Positions 15,557 through 23,952 of a DNA stretch of 64,000 nt are shown in pieces. The stretch spans positions 1 through 64,000 of the forward strand of contig CAYHHI010000004.1 of the NCBI GenBank assembly GCA_964356335.1, given 5' to 3'. The position numbers were made by a program, and so were the translations under genes. The notes under the pieces were generated by a model. It saw only the letters and a program-made list of their open reading frames with translations, made no database searches and was not told where the DNA came from. This stretch comes from CAYHHI01 sp964356335. Lineage in GTDB: Bacteria; Arandabacterota; Arandabacteria; Arandabacterales; Arandabacteraceae. Numbering within the stretch: the first letter of the stretch is position 1; each line of letters begins with the position of its first letter.

Positions 15557-17344
15557 CTACCTAAAACCCAGGAGGCCGATCGAGTCCGACCGGTACCGGT
15601 ATGGCGCCTGGAAATCCGATGTGGCGTCCAGGCGCCGCTGGATTCTCGCGAAATTGAAGCCCCAGCGCGACTCCCCGGCGGCACCCCTCGCAAGAGCAGC
15701 AAGGGGAGTCGCCATCTCCACCAGCCAGCGGTCAGCGAGAAGCCTCACTTTGACCTCAGCCGGCACATCCCATCTCGGATCGGCCACATAGGTCCCGAAA
15801 GGACATATTTCGATCTTCCGGTCGAACAGCGTCCCCAGTGGGTTTAATGCCACCTGATAGAAGGCGTTTGATCCCCGTAACGGCTCGAAAAGGAAAGTAA
15901 CCGCGTCGTCATTCCCTGCAAAGCCATCCCTCTCCGTGACGGTCGCCGAGAGATTCCCCATGTCAGAGTCGAAGCATTCGACTCCAAGATATAGATTCAA
16001 GGTGTCATAGCAGATCTTGAGTACGGTCGAGTCCCCGGGTGCTTTGCCACCCTGCGGGCCAAAGTAGTTGCTTTCACCCTTGATCTCTTGCCAGACCGGC
16101 TCATCAAGCATGCCATCAATCCTCGGGGCACTGTCAGCGTAATCCGCATAGATGACGCGTTTAACATTCAAGGGCTTGGCGACCTCAACAACTTTGCCGT
16201 CGCAGCAGGGAACGTGCGTCTGGAGCAGCGGTACCGGAAAGAGCGAGCCGTCGCATCTTACGAAGGCCGTGAGTTTGCCGACGTCTTCCGGCGGAACCTC
16301 AACGTAGTCTCGCATGGGCTCAACTGCCCAGTCACCTCGCAATACCCACTGTGCGGTGTCTCGAAGCGTGACCTGTTCCGGGTTTTCGATGGTGATCGTC
16401 ACCTGGCCGGTGCTCGATAGCCTGACATCATAAGCGAGGAGCTCGCTCAGCTTCACGGATTTTTCCTCGACCTCAGCCATCCTGACGGCATCCTCGAAAG
16501 TCATGATATCCACGGGCGTGAAGATGCCGGGCTCAAGAAGTCTGACTGAGAGGCTGTCGCCGGTCGCCTTCGCAAGAAGATACGAGTAGAATGAGCCTCT
16601 ATCCTTTCCCCCGGGCGGCAGCGAGGCGCCCGAGCTCGACAGGCCAAAGTACTCGATCGAGTCGCGGACAGCATGGAAGTAGCGGTGATAGTGGCCCGTG
16701 AACACCGCCTTCACGGGATAGTTCCTGAAGACGTCATGCAGAAGGTCGGCGCGCTCGGCAGAGAAATCCTCGCACCAGAAGGGCTTGTGGTAGAAGACGA
16801 AGATGCCCGTGGAGTTCTTTGAGACCTCAAGCACGCGTTTGAGCCAATCGATCTTTTCCTTGGGCAGGGCGTCCGCCTGATTAAACATGGAGACATCAAG
16901 TATGACGAAGACCTTGCCCATGTATCGAAAGTACTTGTCAGGTGCGCCGAATCGCTTCCGGTAGATGGCCTCACTTTGGCTGTCCCAGATGTCATGGTTG
17001 CCGGGCGTGAGGTGATATTGAATCCCCGTCTTTTCCATGAGACCGACCAACTCATCCCATTGTTCCTCTACTCGTGCCGAGTCGGCGATGTAGCCCTCGA
17101 TGTGGTCACCGACGGTTATTACGAGATCAGGATTGAGCCCGGAGACCTCCCCGAGGATGCCCTCATAAATGCCCTCAACTGCCGAGCCCGTCCTGTCGCC
17201 TATCACTGCGAAGGTGAATCGCGGCTCGTCCTTCGCCAGCGAGACCGACGTGAGAATCGCAAGAACGGCAACCGCAAGAAAGGCAATCCACAGCACGATC
17301 ACCCTGATCATCTTTGGCATCATGCCTGCGAGCGGCCTCGCCAT
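15557..17344 (-). CDS. Exported calcineurin-like metallophosphoesterase with C-terminal CBM9-like domain
   Basis: About 595 residues. After a signal/anchor segment (IRVIVLWIAFLAVAVLAIL) comes a metallophosphoesterase domain with metal-binding blocks VIGDRTG, TVGDHIEGY, LTPGNHDIWD, FYHKPFWC and FTGHYHRYF. A middle region with beta-sandwich character (RLSSTGQVTITIENP) follows. The C-terminal 190 residues begin APRIDGMLDEPVWQEI and match the CBM9/DOMON-like domain of outer-membrane and secreted proteins. Inference: it hydrolyses a phosphoester outside the cytoplasm while binding a sugar or surface ligand. The start is uncertain: several Met codons lie between 17392 and 17311. 17344 is chosen because the predicted promoter leaves almost no leader before 17392 and AGGA precedes 17347/17344. 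Confidence 0.82.
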   Translation of the reverse strand: MARPLAGMMPKMIRVIVLWIAFLAVAVLAILTSVSLAKDEPRFTFAVIGDRTGSAVEGIYEGILGEVSGLNPDLVITVGDHIEGYIADSARVEEQWDELVGLMEKTGIQYHLTPGNHDIWDSQSEAIYRKRFGAPDKYFRYMGKVFVILDVSMFNQADALPKEKIDWLKRVLEVSKNSTGIFVFYHKPFWCEDFSAERADLLHDVFRNYPVKAVFTGHYHRYFHAVRDSIEYFGLSSSGASLPPGGKDRGSFYSYLLAKATGDSLSVRLLEPGIFTPVDIMTFEDAVRMAEVEEKSVKLSELLAYDVRLSSTGQVTITIENPEQVTLRDTAQWVLRGDWAVEPMRDYVEVPPEDVGKLTAFVRCDGSLFPVPLLQTHVPCCDGKVVEVAKPLNVKRVIYADYADSAPRIDGMLDEPVWQEIKGESNYFGPQGGKAPGDSTVLKICYDTLNLYLGVECFDSDMGNLSATVTERDGFAGNDDAVTFLFEPLRGSNAFYQVALNPLGTLFDRKIEICPFGTYVADPRWDVPAEVKVRLLADRWLVEMATPLAALARGAAGESRWGFNFARIQRRLDATSDFQAPYRYRSDSIGLLGFR

Positions 17345-17400
17345 CATCGTTCCTATCTTCACCCGCAGAAGTCTTGACAGCATTGCTAGCATTACCAGGA

Positions 17401-17429
17401 TTACTACATCCTTGCAGGCCGGAGGTCAA
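17401..17429 (-). promoter_or_regulatory. Candidate promoter of the phosphoesterase gene
   Basis: Minus-strand TTGACC (17424-17429), 17-bp spacer, TAGTAA (17401-17406). The -10 match is weak, but position and spacing fit. Confidence 0.35.
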
Positions 17430-17456
17430 GTCCCGAGATCGCTGCTGTCTCGGGAC
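17430..17456. promoter_or_regulatory. 27-bp perfect dyad in the divergent phosphoesterase/kor promoter region
   Basis: GTCCCGAGA, 9-bp spacer, TCTCGGGAC. It abuts the predicted -35 box of the phosphoesterase promoter and lies upstream of the predicted kor promoter. It therefore suits a dimeric regulator, or an RNA hairpin if transcribed. No regulator gene is adjacent. Confidence 0.4.
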
Positions 17457-17530
17457 CGCCGGTACAAGGGCCCGCAGAGCCAGCATCCTTGCCCGGCCAT
17501 CTCCGGCCCCTTCTCCGGCCCAGTTTATTC

Positions 17531-17559
17531 TTGCGCGCGCACTGGGGGTATGCTATCGT
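17531..17559 (+). promoter_or_regulatory. Candidate promoter of korDABC
   Basis: TTGCGC (17531-17536), 17-bp spacer, TATCGT (17554-17559) preceded by TGC, i.e. an extended -10 arrangement. The boxes match consensus only partly. Confidence 0.35.
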
Positions 17560-17648
17560 TCTTCCGATTGACTTTCCACAGAATTCTGGGGAGTGCGTGG
17601 CCGCCTTGTGAAGAGATCTTCGCGGGAAACGGTGGGGGGTAGACGCGC

Positions 17649-17966
17649 GTGAAGTACTGGAGAAAACCTCTGGATGCAGACGCCATCAGTGTCCCTCATG
17701 GAAGGATCCACGTGATACGGGAGCTGTGCAAGGGTTGTGGTTTCTGCGTTGAGTATTGTCCCCGCCGCGTTCTCGAGCTCTCCGAGGAATTCAACAAGAA
17801 GGGCTACCACCCACCTATCGCCGGCAACCCCGAGGCTTGCGTGTGCTGCGGACTCTGTGAGCTTATCTGCCCTGAGTTTGCCATATACGTCAAACCCATC
17901 GAAGAGGAAGAAAAGGAAGGAAGCCCAAAGCGCACTCAGGGATCGGCCCAGGAATCGGAGGTATAG
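17649..17966 (+). CDS. korD: 2-oxoacid:ferredoxin oxidoreductase, delta (ferredoxin) subunit
   Basis: 105 residues with two [4Fe-4S] motifs, CKGCGFCVEYCP and CVCCGLCELICP, the bacterial-ferredoxin pattern of KorD/PorD. It passes electrons from the TPP site of KorAB to soluble ferredoxin. The C-terminus is a short acidic/Ser tail. GTG start with GGGGGG 9 nt upstream. It heads korDABC, with the next gene only 3 bp away. Confidence 0.9.
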   Translation: MKYWRKPLDADAISVPHGRIHVIRELCKGCGFCVEYCPRRVLELSEEFNKKGYHPPIAGNPEACVCCGLCELICPEFAIYVKPIEEEEKEGSPKRTQGSAQESEV

Positions 17967-17969
17967 TAG

Positions 17970-19124
17970 TTGGCAGAAGACAGGAGAGTCTTGACCGGCC
18001 AGCATTTCATGACCGGGGACCACGCCTGTGCCGAGGGCGGCCTTGCCGCAGGTTGCTCCTTCTTCGCGGGCTATCCCATTACGCCGTCCACTGAGATAGC
18101 CGAACGGATGGCGGAGAGACTTCCTCAGGTTGGCGGAGTATTCATACAGATGGAAGATGAGATAGCATCCATGAATGCCATCCTGGGAGCTGCTTGGGGT
18201 GGACGGAAGACAATGACATGCACTTCGGGCCCTGGGTTCAGCCTCATGATGGAGAATCTGGGGCTAGGGATCGTCCTTGAGACGCCCACGGTTCTCGTGA
18301 ACATCCAGCGGGGAGGTCCGTCCACCGGGCTGCCCACACTCGTAGGCCAGGCCGACATGATGCAGGCCAGGTGGGGCTCACATGGCCACTATGAGATCAT
18401 CGCGCTTTGCCCCAACTCGCCGCAGGAGCTTTTCGATCACACCATCAAGGCCTTCAACCTTTCTGAGCAGTATCGGATCCCTGTCCTCGTGATGGGCGAT
18501 GAGAGCGTCGGCCACATGAGCGAGAAAGTCGTGATTCCGCCTAAGGACAAGCTGAACGTTGCTCCACGCAGATATACCGCCAAGCAGCCGGGGGAATACT
18601 GGCCCTATGAATTCGGCGATGATGAAGTGCCTGATATGGTGAAGGCCGGGGATGGCTACAGGATTCACGTGACAGGCCTCACTCATGACAAACGCGGCTA
18701 CCCCATGATCGACGCCGCTACTCAAGACTGGATGGTGAGGCACCTCATCGACAAGATCCAGAAGAACAAGCACAAGATCATCGAGGTTGAAGAGATAAGC
18801 CTTGCCGATGCCGATATCTGTATCGTCTCTTACGGCATATCCTCGAGGGTAAGCCACCGCGCAATGGAACTCGCCAGGGAGGGTGGTATCAAGACCGGGA
18901 TGCTCAGGCTCATAACCGCATGGCCTTTCTGCGAAGATAAGATCCGCGAGCTCGCCAAGCGCGTCAAGGCTTTCGTGGTTGTGGAGATCAACTTCGGTCA
19001 GATGTCGCTCGAGGTGGAGCGTTGTGCGGGAGGCAAGGTTCCCACCTATCTCGTGCCGCATGCGGGCGGCGACATCCATGATCCCGAGGACATCTATGAC
19101 GCGATCAGGGAGGCGGCCAGATGA
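17970..19124 (+). CDS. korA: 2-oxoglutarate:ferredoxin oxidoreductase, alpha subunit
   Basis: 384 residues. The N-terminal pyrimidine-binding domain shows GCSFFAGYPITPSTEIAERM, TCTSGPGFSLM and NIQRGGPSTGLPT. The C-terminal domain II runs from about residue 270 (DADICIVSYGISSRVSHRA). This three-gene-plus-ferredoxin layout without a fused gamma domain is typical of KorDABC, which makes or cleaves succinyl-CoA and CO2 with ferredoxin. It would connect the succinyl-CoA from methylmalonyl-CoA mutase to the reductive or oxidative TCA reactions. Start: TTG at 17970 with GGAGG 8 nt upstream. It overlaps korB by 4 bp. Branched-chain or other 2-oxoacids cannot be excluded as substrates. Confidence 0.9.
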   Translation: MAEDRRVLTGQHFMTGDHACAEGGLAAGCSFFAGYPITPSTEIAERMAERLPQVGGVFIQMEDEIASMNAILGAAWGGRKTMTCTSGPGFSLMMENLGLGIVLETPTVLVNIQRGGPSTGLPTLVGQADMMQARWGSHGHYEIIALCPNSPQELFDHTIKAFNLSEQYRIPVLVMGDESVGHMSEKVVIPPKDKLNVAPRRYTAKQPGEYWPYEFGDDEVPDMVKAGDGYRIHVTGLTHDKRGYPMIDAATQDWMVRHLIDKIQKNKHKIIEVEEISLADADICIVSYGISSRVSHRAMELAREGGIKTGMLRLITAWPFCEDKIRELAKRVKAFVVVEINFGQMSLEVERCAGGKVPTYLVPHAGGDIHDPEDIYDAIREAAR

Positions 19125-19993
19125 GAAAGCCTCCGGTGGACGCAACAACGATCATTGAAGAAGATCTGCATGTCCACCCGATGTCGCATTATCTCAGGAT
19201 GGACAGGATGCCCCACATCTGGTGCTCGAGCTGCGGGCTTGGCACATCGCTTACGGGTTTCATCATGGGCATGCAGGAATCCAAGGTTGACGAGAAGAGA
19301 GTTGCGGTGGTCTCGGGCATCGGATGCACAGGGCGAATCGCAGGTTATCTCAATCTGGACTCCTTCCACACAACCCATGGCAGAGCCATCCCATTTGCGA
19401 CAGGTTTGACGCTGGCGAATCCGGACTTGCGGGTGGTGGTGATCTCCGGCGATGGAGACATCGTGGCAATCGGCGGCAATCACTTCATCCATTCTGCCCG
19501 CAGGAACATGGACCTGCTTATCATCTGCATCAACAACTTCACATACGGCATGACCGGGGGGCAGGCTGGGCCGACCACACCCATGAGTGCAAAGGCCACA
19601 ACTGCTCCTTACGGCGTCTATGAATACCCCTTTAACCTGCCCTACCTCGCCATGGCAAGCGGGGCGACCTACGTGGTGAGATGGACGGCGCTGCACATGA
19701 GGAGGTTCAAGAACTCCGTCGCAGAGGCACTCCCCAAGAAGGGCTTCAGGTTCATCGAGGTGATATCACCTTGTCCGACCGCCTATGCTCACAAGAACAG
19801 ACTTGGCACTGGACTTGACCTCATGAAGTTCTATCATGACAACAGCATCATCAAGCACGGTGCTGACCCCAGAGAAGCGGACATTGAAATCAGCGGCAAG
19901 ATAATCGTTGGCAAGTTCCTGGATATCGAAAGGCCGACCTTCATGGATTCCCTTACGGATAACATGGCCAGGAATCTGGGGGCTGGCCGATGA
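19121..19993 (+). CDS. korB: 2-oxoglutarate:ferredoxin oxidoreductase, beta subunit (TPP-binding)
   Basis: 290 residues. WCSSCGLGTSLTGF and SGIGCTGRIAGYLN are KorB signatures. The TPP/Mg motif is GDGDIVAIGGNHFIHSARRN followed by CINNFTYGMTGGQ. Unlike pyruvate oxidoreductase beta chains, there is no full set of cluster cysteines here; the ferredoxin subunit carries the clusters. ATGA overlaps join it to korA and korC. Confidence 0.91.
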   Translation: MRKPPVDATTIIEEDLHVHPMSHYLRMDRMPHIWCSSCGLGTSLTGFIMGMQESKVDEKRVAVVSGIGCTGRIAGYLNLDSFHTTHGRAIPFATGLTLANPDLRVVVISGDGDIVAIGGNHFIHSARRNMDLLIICINNFTYGMTGGQAGPTTPMSAKATTAPYGVYEYPFNLPYLAMASGATYVVRWTALHMRRFKNSVAEALPKKGFRFIEVISPCPTAYAHKNRLGTGLDLMKFYHDNSIIKHGADPREADIEISGKIIVGKFLDIERPTFMDSLTDNMARNLGAGR

Positions 19994-20574
19994 CAAGCGC
20001 CGGATCCTCACGAGTTGAAGTAAGGTTCACGGGTTTCGGCGGGCAGGGAATGGTCGTGATGGGCTACATTCTTGGAAAGGCGGCAACGGTCTACGACGGC
20101 AAGAATGCCACCATGACTCAGTCCTATGGTCCGGAGGCGCGCGGTGGTGCATCCAGCACGGCAGTCGTTATCTCGAATGACCCCATCCTCTATCCATACG
20201 TCATTCTTCCCAGCGTGCTGGTCGGCATGTCTCATGAAGGATATTCCAAGTATAGGAATAACCTCGCGAAGGATGGCATGCTCCTCATAGATGAAGATCT
20301 TGTGACTCTCGCGCCTGACGAGGCTGCTTCCAGAGTCTATAAGATTCCTGCGACCCGTTTTGCTGAAGAACTCGGCAGGAAGATCGTTGCCAACATCGTG
20401 ATGCTTGGGTTTTTCTCGGCGCTCACGGGCTATGTCGATGATGCTTCCTTGCGGAAGGCGATAGCTGACTCTGTGCCTAAGGCGACGATTGATCTTAATA
20501 TCAAAGCCTATGACAGGGGCAGAAGCCACGCACTGAGCTTACTGGAAGGGTCAGGGGCGAAGGCCAAGCAGTAA
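19990..20574 (+). CDS. korC: 2-oxoglutarate:ferredoxin oxidoreductase, gamma subunit
   Basis: 194 residues of the POR/KOR gamma fold, opening with VRFTGFGGQGMVVMGYILGKA, here the CoA-contacting glycine-rich loop, then QSYGPEARGGASSTAVVIS. Last gene of korDABC. Its stop codon is only 5 bp from the stop of the convergent batE gene, leaving no room for a dedicated terminator. Confidence 0.91.
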   Translation: MTSAGSSRVEVRFTGFGGQGMVVMGYILGKAATVYDGKNATMTQSYGPEARGGASSTAVVISNDPILYPYVILPSVLVGMSHEGYSKYRNNLAKDGMLLIDEDLVTLAPDEAASRVYKIPATRFAEELGRKIVANIVMLGFFSALTGYVDDASLRKAIADSVPKATIDLNIKAYDRGRSHALSLLEGSGAKAKQ

Positions 20575-20579
20575 TCCCA

Positions 20580-21374
20580 TCAAATCGTTTCGATGTCCTT
20601 TTCCCGCACCCAGCCAACTTCCCCCGTCGGAAGCCGCACCTCAAGCCACATGCCACTCCGTGCCCTGAGCCGGAGCTCGAGGCCATCGGCCAGCGTGGCA
20701 ATCTCCTCGAAGGCATTGCCGGGCCCTGACTTGAGTTCCGTCTGGTCGGTGATGACGACGGCCTCAGAAGCAGACTTGAACTTGGAGATGCCGTGCTGCG
20801 AAAGCCCGAAAGCACATGCTGTTACGACGACGGACGCGACGAGGCCATATAGGCCCACACGTCGCAGTCTGTTTTTGAGAAAAAGCACACCCAGAAAGAA
20901 GATCGCTGCAAGGTAGTAGGCGATGTAGAACATCTCCTGCAAGCGTCTCGGCGAAATGAGACGAAGGGGAAATGCCGTGACACCGCCCAGACCGTACGCG
21001 GCCGTTGTGTCTCCGCTGCCCACAGATGTTCTGATGAGATTCAGATTCGCTTTGATGTCGCTGTCGCGAGGGGAAAGCATCAGGGCCCTCCTGTAGTTAG
21101 CGACCGCTCTGCCGACGTGGCCTTCTCTGTAATAGCAATTGCCGAGGTTGTAGTAGACGGAAGCGTTCCTCATGCCCTGGACCTTGATGGCATCGAATTG
21201 GACCAGCGCCGAATCAAAATCACCTTTTTCATAGAGGTCGCATGCCACCCGGAAAAGGGCGTTGACATTATCGTCTCTGGGATTGGCTTTGACCGCGCCT
21301 GTTCCAAGGACCACTGCCACTGATAGCACAAGGGCGATTGCGCTGGTTTTCACCTGCCCGGTCACTGGCACCAT
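20580..21374 (-). CDS. batE: BatE-like TPR and SH3 domain protein
   Basis: 264 residues. A signal peptide or first span is followed by TPR repeats (about residues 38-115; ASVYYNLGNCYYREGHVGRAVANYRRAL). Two membrane spans (FYIAYYLAAIFFLGVLFL and VGLYGLVASVVVTACAFGL) precede a C-terminal bacterial SH3 domain (LKSGPGNAFEEIATLADGLEL...GEVGWV). This order is that of BatE at the end of aerotolerance operons. Its job is not established; an envelope scaffold is inferred. It overlaps batD by 13 bp. Confidence 0.87.
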   Translation of the reverse strand: MVPVTGQVKTSAIALVLSVAVVLGTGAVKANPRDDNVNALFRVACDLYEKGDFDSALVQFDAIKVQGMRNASVYYNLGNCYYREGHVGRAVANYRRALMLSPRDSDIKANLNLIRTSVGSGDTTAAYGLGGVTAFPLRLISPRRLQEMFYIAYYLAAIFFLGVLFLKNRLRRVGLYGLVASVVVTACAFGLSQHGISKFKSASEAVVITDQTELKSGPGNAFEEIATLADGLELRLRARSGMWLEVRLPTGEVGWVREKDIETI

Positions 21375-23197
21375 TCCTCATCCACCTTCTTCATGATTGT
21401 ACGGGTCTCTGCTATGAGACCCCGCATCTCCTCGGCACTTGAACTGACCGGCGCGAATCTCACGCGGTCCAAGCTCATGAGCAGGTCATAGACTTGACAA
21501 CGCCTTTCCTCAGGAATCTCAGCGATTGAGCTCACCCGACCGGCATCAACGGTTGATTCCTTGATTCCTTTTCTGGCAGCGATGTAACTCCTGATAGCCC
21601 TGGAGACAACCGCTGATGCGTCGGCACCCCCATCCTGGGCGACCATATCCTGAGCGGCCTTGAGATCTCTGGCGAGGGTCTTGAAGGCCTTCCTGACGCT
21701 GGTTCGGCTGGAGCTAGCGGCATGCTTACGCTGGATCATGACGGCAATGCCCGCCAGACCAAGAAAAACGGGCATGAAGCGAAACACCACACCCTGAATG
21801 CCTTCAGGGGATACTCCCAGATCATCCTTTATGCCCGCCTGGCGCTTGATGTGCCTGATATCCTGCTTGGTGATCCGCCTTTCACCGCCGCCTGCAGCCA
21901 AGGCGCGCATCGTGTATTCATCACCTTCCAGGACATTGACCTTGACCGGCTGAGCGCTCGTCCTAACATAGGCCAACTTTGCAGGATCGAAGTAGGCTAG
22001 ATTGAAACCATCCAGCACATATTCACCTACTCGTTCCGGTACGAGCACCAGGTCAAAAATCTTGGCCCCCCCCACTCGATTCTGCTCGACACGAACTGAA
22101 TCCCTTGACTTGGGAGCAAATACCCGGAACCCCTCGATCTTCGGAAGAGGGATTTCCCCGATGGATTTGATATTCCCATGACCCTCAACCTTCACCGAGA
22201 GGGTCAATGACTCACCGACCTTGACTTCCCTTGCGCTGGGAACGACGCTCAGATTGAAGCTCCCCACCGCTCCGCTGAAGTTGGAGGGTTTGCCTTCGGA
22301 CGGAAGTGGCAGCGCCTCGATCTCAATTGGCTCGGTCTTCGCAATCCCTTCTTTCCGCCTGCGGGCACCGAAAGGGTCTCTTCCGAAGAAGCTGAAGGGA
22401 TCCCGCGAGAAGGCGTCCGCATCCTCGACTATGTATCTTACCCCTGCTTCACCTATCGTGTAGCGGCCGCTTGAGATCGGGAAGAGGGCAGTGGTCTTAG
22501 TGATCGCATAGTACTTCACGCCATCGATGACCCTGATTACTGGGTCACTCTGGCCGACGTCTTCCAACCAGAAGCCAGTGTGATCCGGCTCGATATAGGC
22601 TACGTCTTCGACATTGGCCCTGTAGGCGAATGTCAGGGTATAGGTGATCTGCTCGCCGACATAGGCCCGTTTCCTGTCAGTGGCGGCGAAGGCCATGATC
22701 AGATTACTGGCCTGCGAGCCCGCCTGAGGCAATGGCGCCTGCCCCTTGGTCACCCGCACGGCTATGGGTTGGGTTTGGTACATGTCCTTTCCCGATCTCA
22801 CCGTGAAAGGCCCAAGGGTGCGCTCGCCTTCGTTAACAGCCAGAAGGACGTATTGCAGGCTCACAGATTTTGACATCCTGGCATTGACAATGGAGATGTT
22901 CTGGGAGCTGTAACTGCTCACTACTTCAAAGCCGTCGAGGCTCGTCATGTCAGGCTGCGATATCTTCCCGTCGCCATAAACGGTGATGGTCAGCGTAAGG
23001 TTGTCTCCAACAACCACGTTCCTGCTGTCAACCGAGGCTTCGACCCGAAGATCTCCGGAAAGCGCCTGGGTTGAGAGGGCCCCCGCGAATAGGACCAGCG
23101 TGCCCAGGATCACCGTGGCGGCAAAGATCACCTTGGTGCCGAGGCACAGACCCACAACTCCGGCAGTCTGACCCTGGTTGATCATATCTTTCACCAA
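21362..23197 (-). CDS. batD: BatD family protein
   Basis: 611 residues. A signal peptide (ATVILGTLVLFAGALSTQA) is followed by several immunoglobulin-like beta domains starting LRVEASVDSRNVVVGDNLTL, with the family motif TYTLTFAYR around residue 185. A single transmembrane segment near residue 475 (FRFMPVFLGLAGIAVMI) precedes a cytoplasmic helical tail of about 130 residues with DUF4381-like spacing (ASAVVSRAIRSYIAARKG). BatD acts with the vWA proteins BatA/BatB in the membrane. The operon has been linked to oxidative or envelope stress, but its biochemical role is unknown. It overlaps batC by 7 bp. Confidence 0.88.
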   Translation of the reverse strand: MVKDMINQGQTAGVVGLCLGTKVIFAATVILGTLVLFAGALSTQALSGDLRVEASVDSRNVVVGDNLTLTITVYGDGKISQPDMTSLDGFEVVSSYSSQNISIVNARMSKSVSLQYVLLAVNEGERTLGPFTVRSGKDMYQTQPIAVRVTKGQAPLPQAGSQASNLIMAFAATDRKRAYVGEQITYTLTFAYRANVEDVAYIEPDHTGFWLEDVGQSDPVIRVIDGVKYYAITKTTALFPISSGRYTIGEAGVRYIVEDADAFSRDPFSFFGRDPFGARRRKEGIAKTEPIEIEALPLPSEGKPSNFSGAVGSFNLSVVPSAREVKVGESLTLSVKVEGHGNIKSIGEIPLPKIEGFRVFAPKSRDSVRVEQNRVGGAKIFDLVLVPERVGEYVLDGFNLAYFDPAKLAYVRTSAQPVKVNVLEGDEYTMRALAAGGGERRITKQDIRHIKRQAGIKDDLGVSPEGIQGVVFRFMPVFLGLAGIAVMIQRKHAASSSRTSVRKAFKTLARDLKAAQDMVAQDGGADASAVVSRAIRSYIAARKGIKESTVDAGRVSSIAEIPEERRCQVYDLLMSLDRVRFAPVSSSAEEMRGLIAETRTIMKKVDEEWCQ

Positions 23198-23952
23198 TCC
23201 TTGTCGGTGAGGTGTCTAGTCTGGGCGGCTTTTTTCAGCAGCTCCTCCTGTGTATTTCTGTCGCTTGCCTCTATCGCAGCCAGTATCCGCTTGAGCTCAT
23301 CGGGAGTTATCTCGCCCTGCGATGTCTGGGGCCGGCCGCTTTCGAGCGACTTGTCCTGCTTCTGCTGGTCCGGAGATTGATTGGCCTGGTTCTGCTGGTT
23401 CTGTTGGTCTTGCTTATCCTGTTTCTTCTGATTCTGGTCTTCCTGCTGTTGCTGCTGTTGCTCTTGCTTGAGCATCCTCATAGCATATTCGAGGTTGAAC
23501 TTGGCATCGGTGTCATTGGGATTGATGAGAAGCGCCTTCTTGTATGCCTCCGCTGCAGACCTGAAATCCCCTGACTTGAACGCGGTGTTTCCCAGATTGT
23601 AATAGCTCATGGCAGAAATACTATCAGTCGAGGAAGAAGCCGTCTTCATGAATTCCTTCGCACCTTCCTCGAATTTGCCCAGTTTGTATAATGCGTCACC
23701 AGCATTAAAGGGCGGGATGACATTCACAGAATCCTGTTTCTCGGCCTCAAGGTACGCCTCGAGAGCCTTGTCATGTTCTCCCTTGTCATAATAGCGGTTA
23801 CCCTTCTCGATAGTTGAGTGCATCTTGTCGCTCAAGGTGAGCGCAGGGACCGCGCGGGGCACCAGCACGATCACGGCAGCGAGCGCCAATGCCGGCGCTA
23901 GCGATGCAAGCAATGCCTGAGGCCCATTGGATTTAAGTATTTCCTGCCTCAT
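23191..23952 (-). CDS. batC: BatC-like TPR protein
   Basis: 253 residues: a signal anchor, then three to four TPR motifs (about residues 45-165, including MSYYNLGNTAFKSGDFRSAAEAYKKAL), then a Gln/Lys/Asp-rich low-complexity tract (about 172-215). A short helical end ELKRILAAIEASDRNTQEELL is typical of BatC. The Gln-rich tract comes from a CAG/CAA-like run at about 23385-23470 and may vary between strains. Stop and start overlaps join it to batB and batD. Confidence 0.86.
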   Translation of the reverse strand: MRQEILKSNGPQALLASLAPALALAAVIVLVPRAVPALTLSDKMHSTIEKGNRYYDKGEHDKALEAYLEAEKQDSVNVIPPFNAGDALYKLGKFEEGAKEFMKTASSSTDSISAMSYYNLGNTAFKSGDFRSAAEAYKKALLINPNDTDAKFNLEYAMRMLKQEQQQQQQEDQNQKKQDKQDQQNQQNQANQSPDQQKQDKSLESGRPQTSQGEITPDELKRILAAIEASDRNTQEELLKKAAQTRHLTDKDW

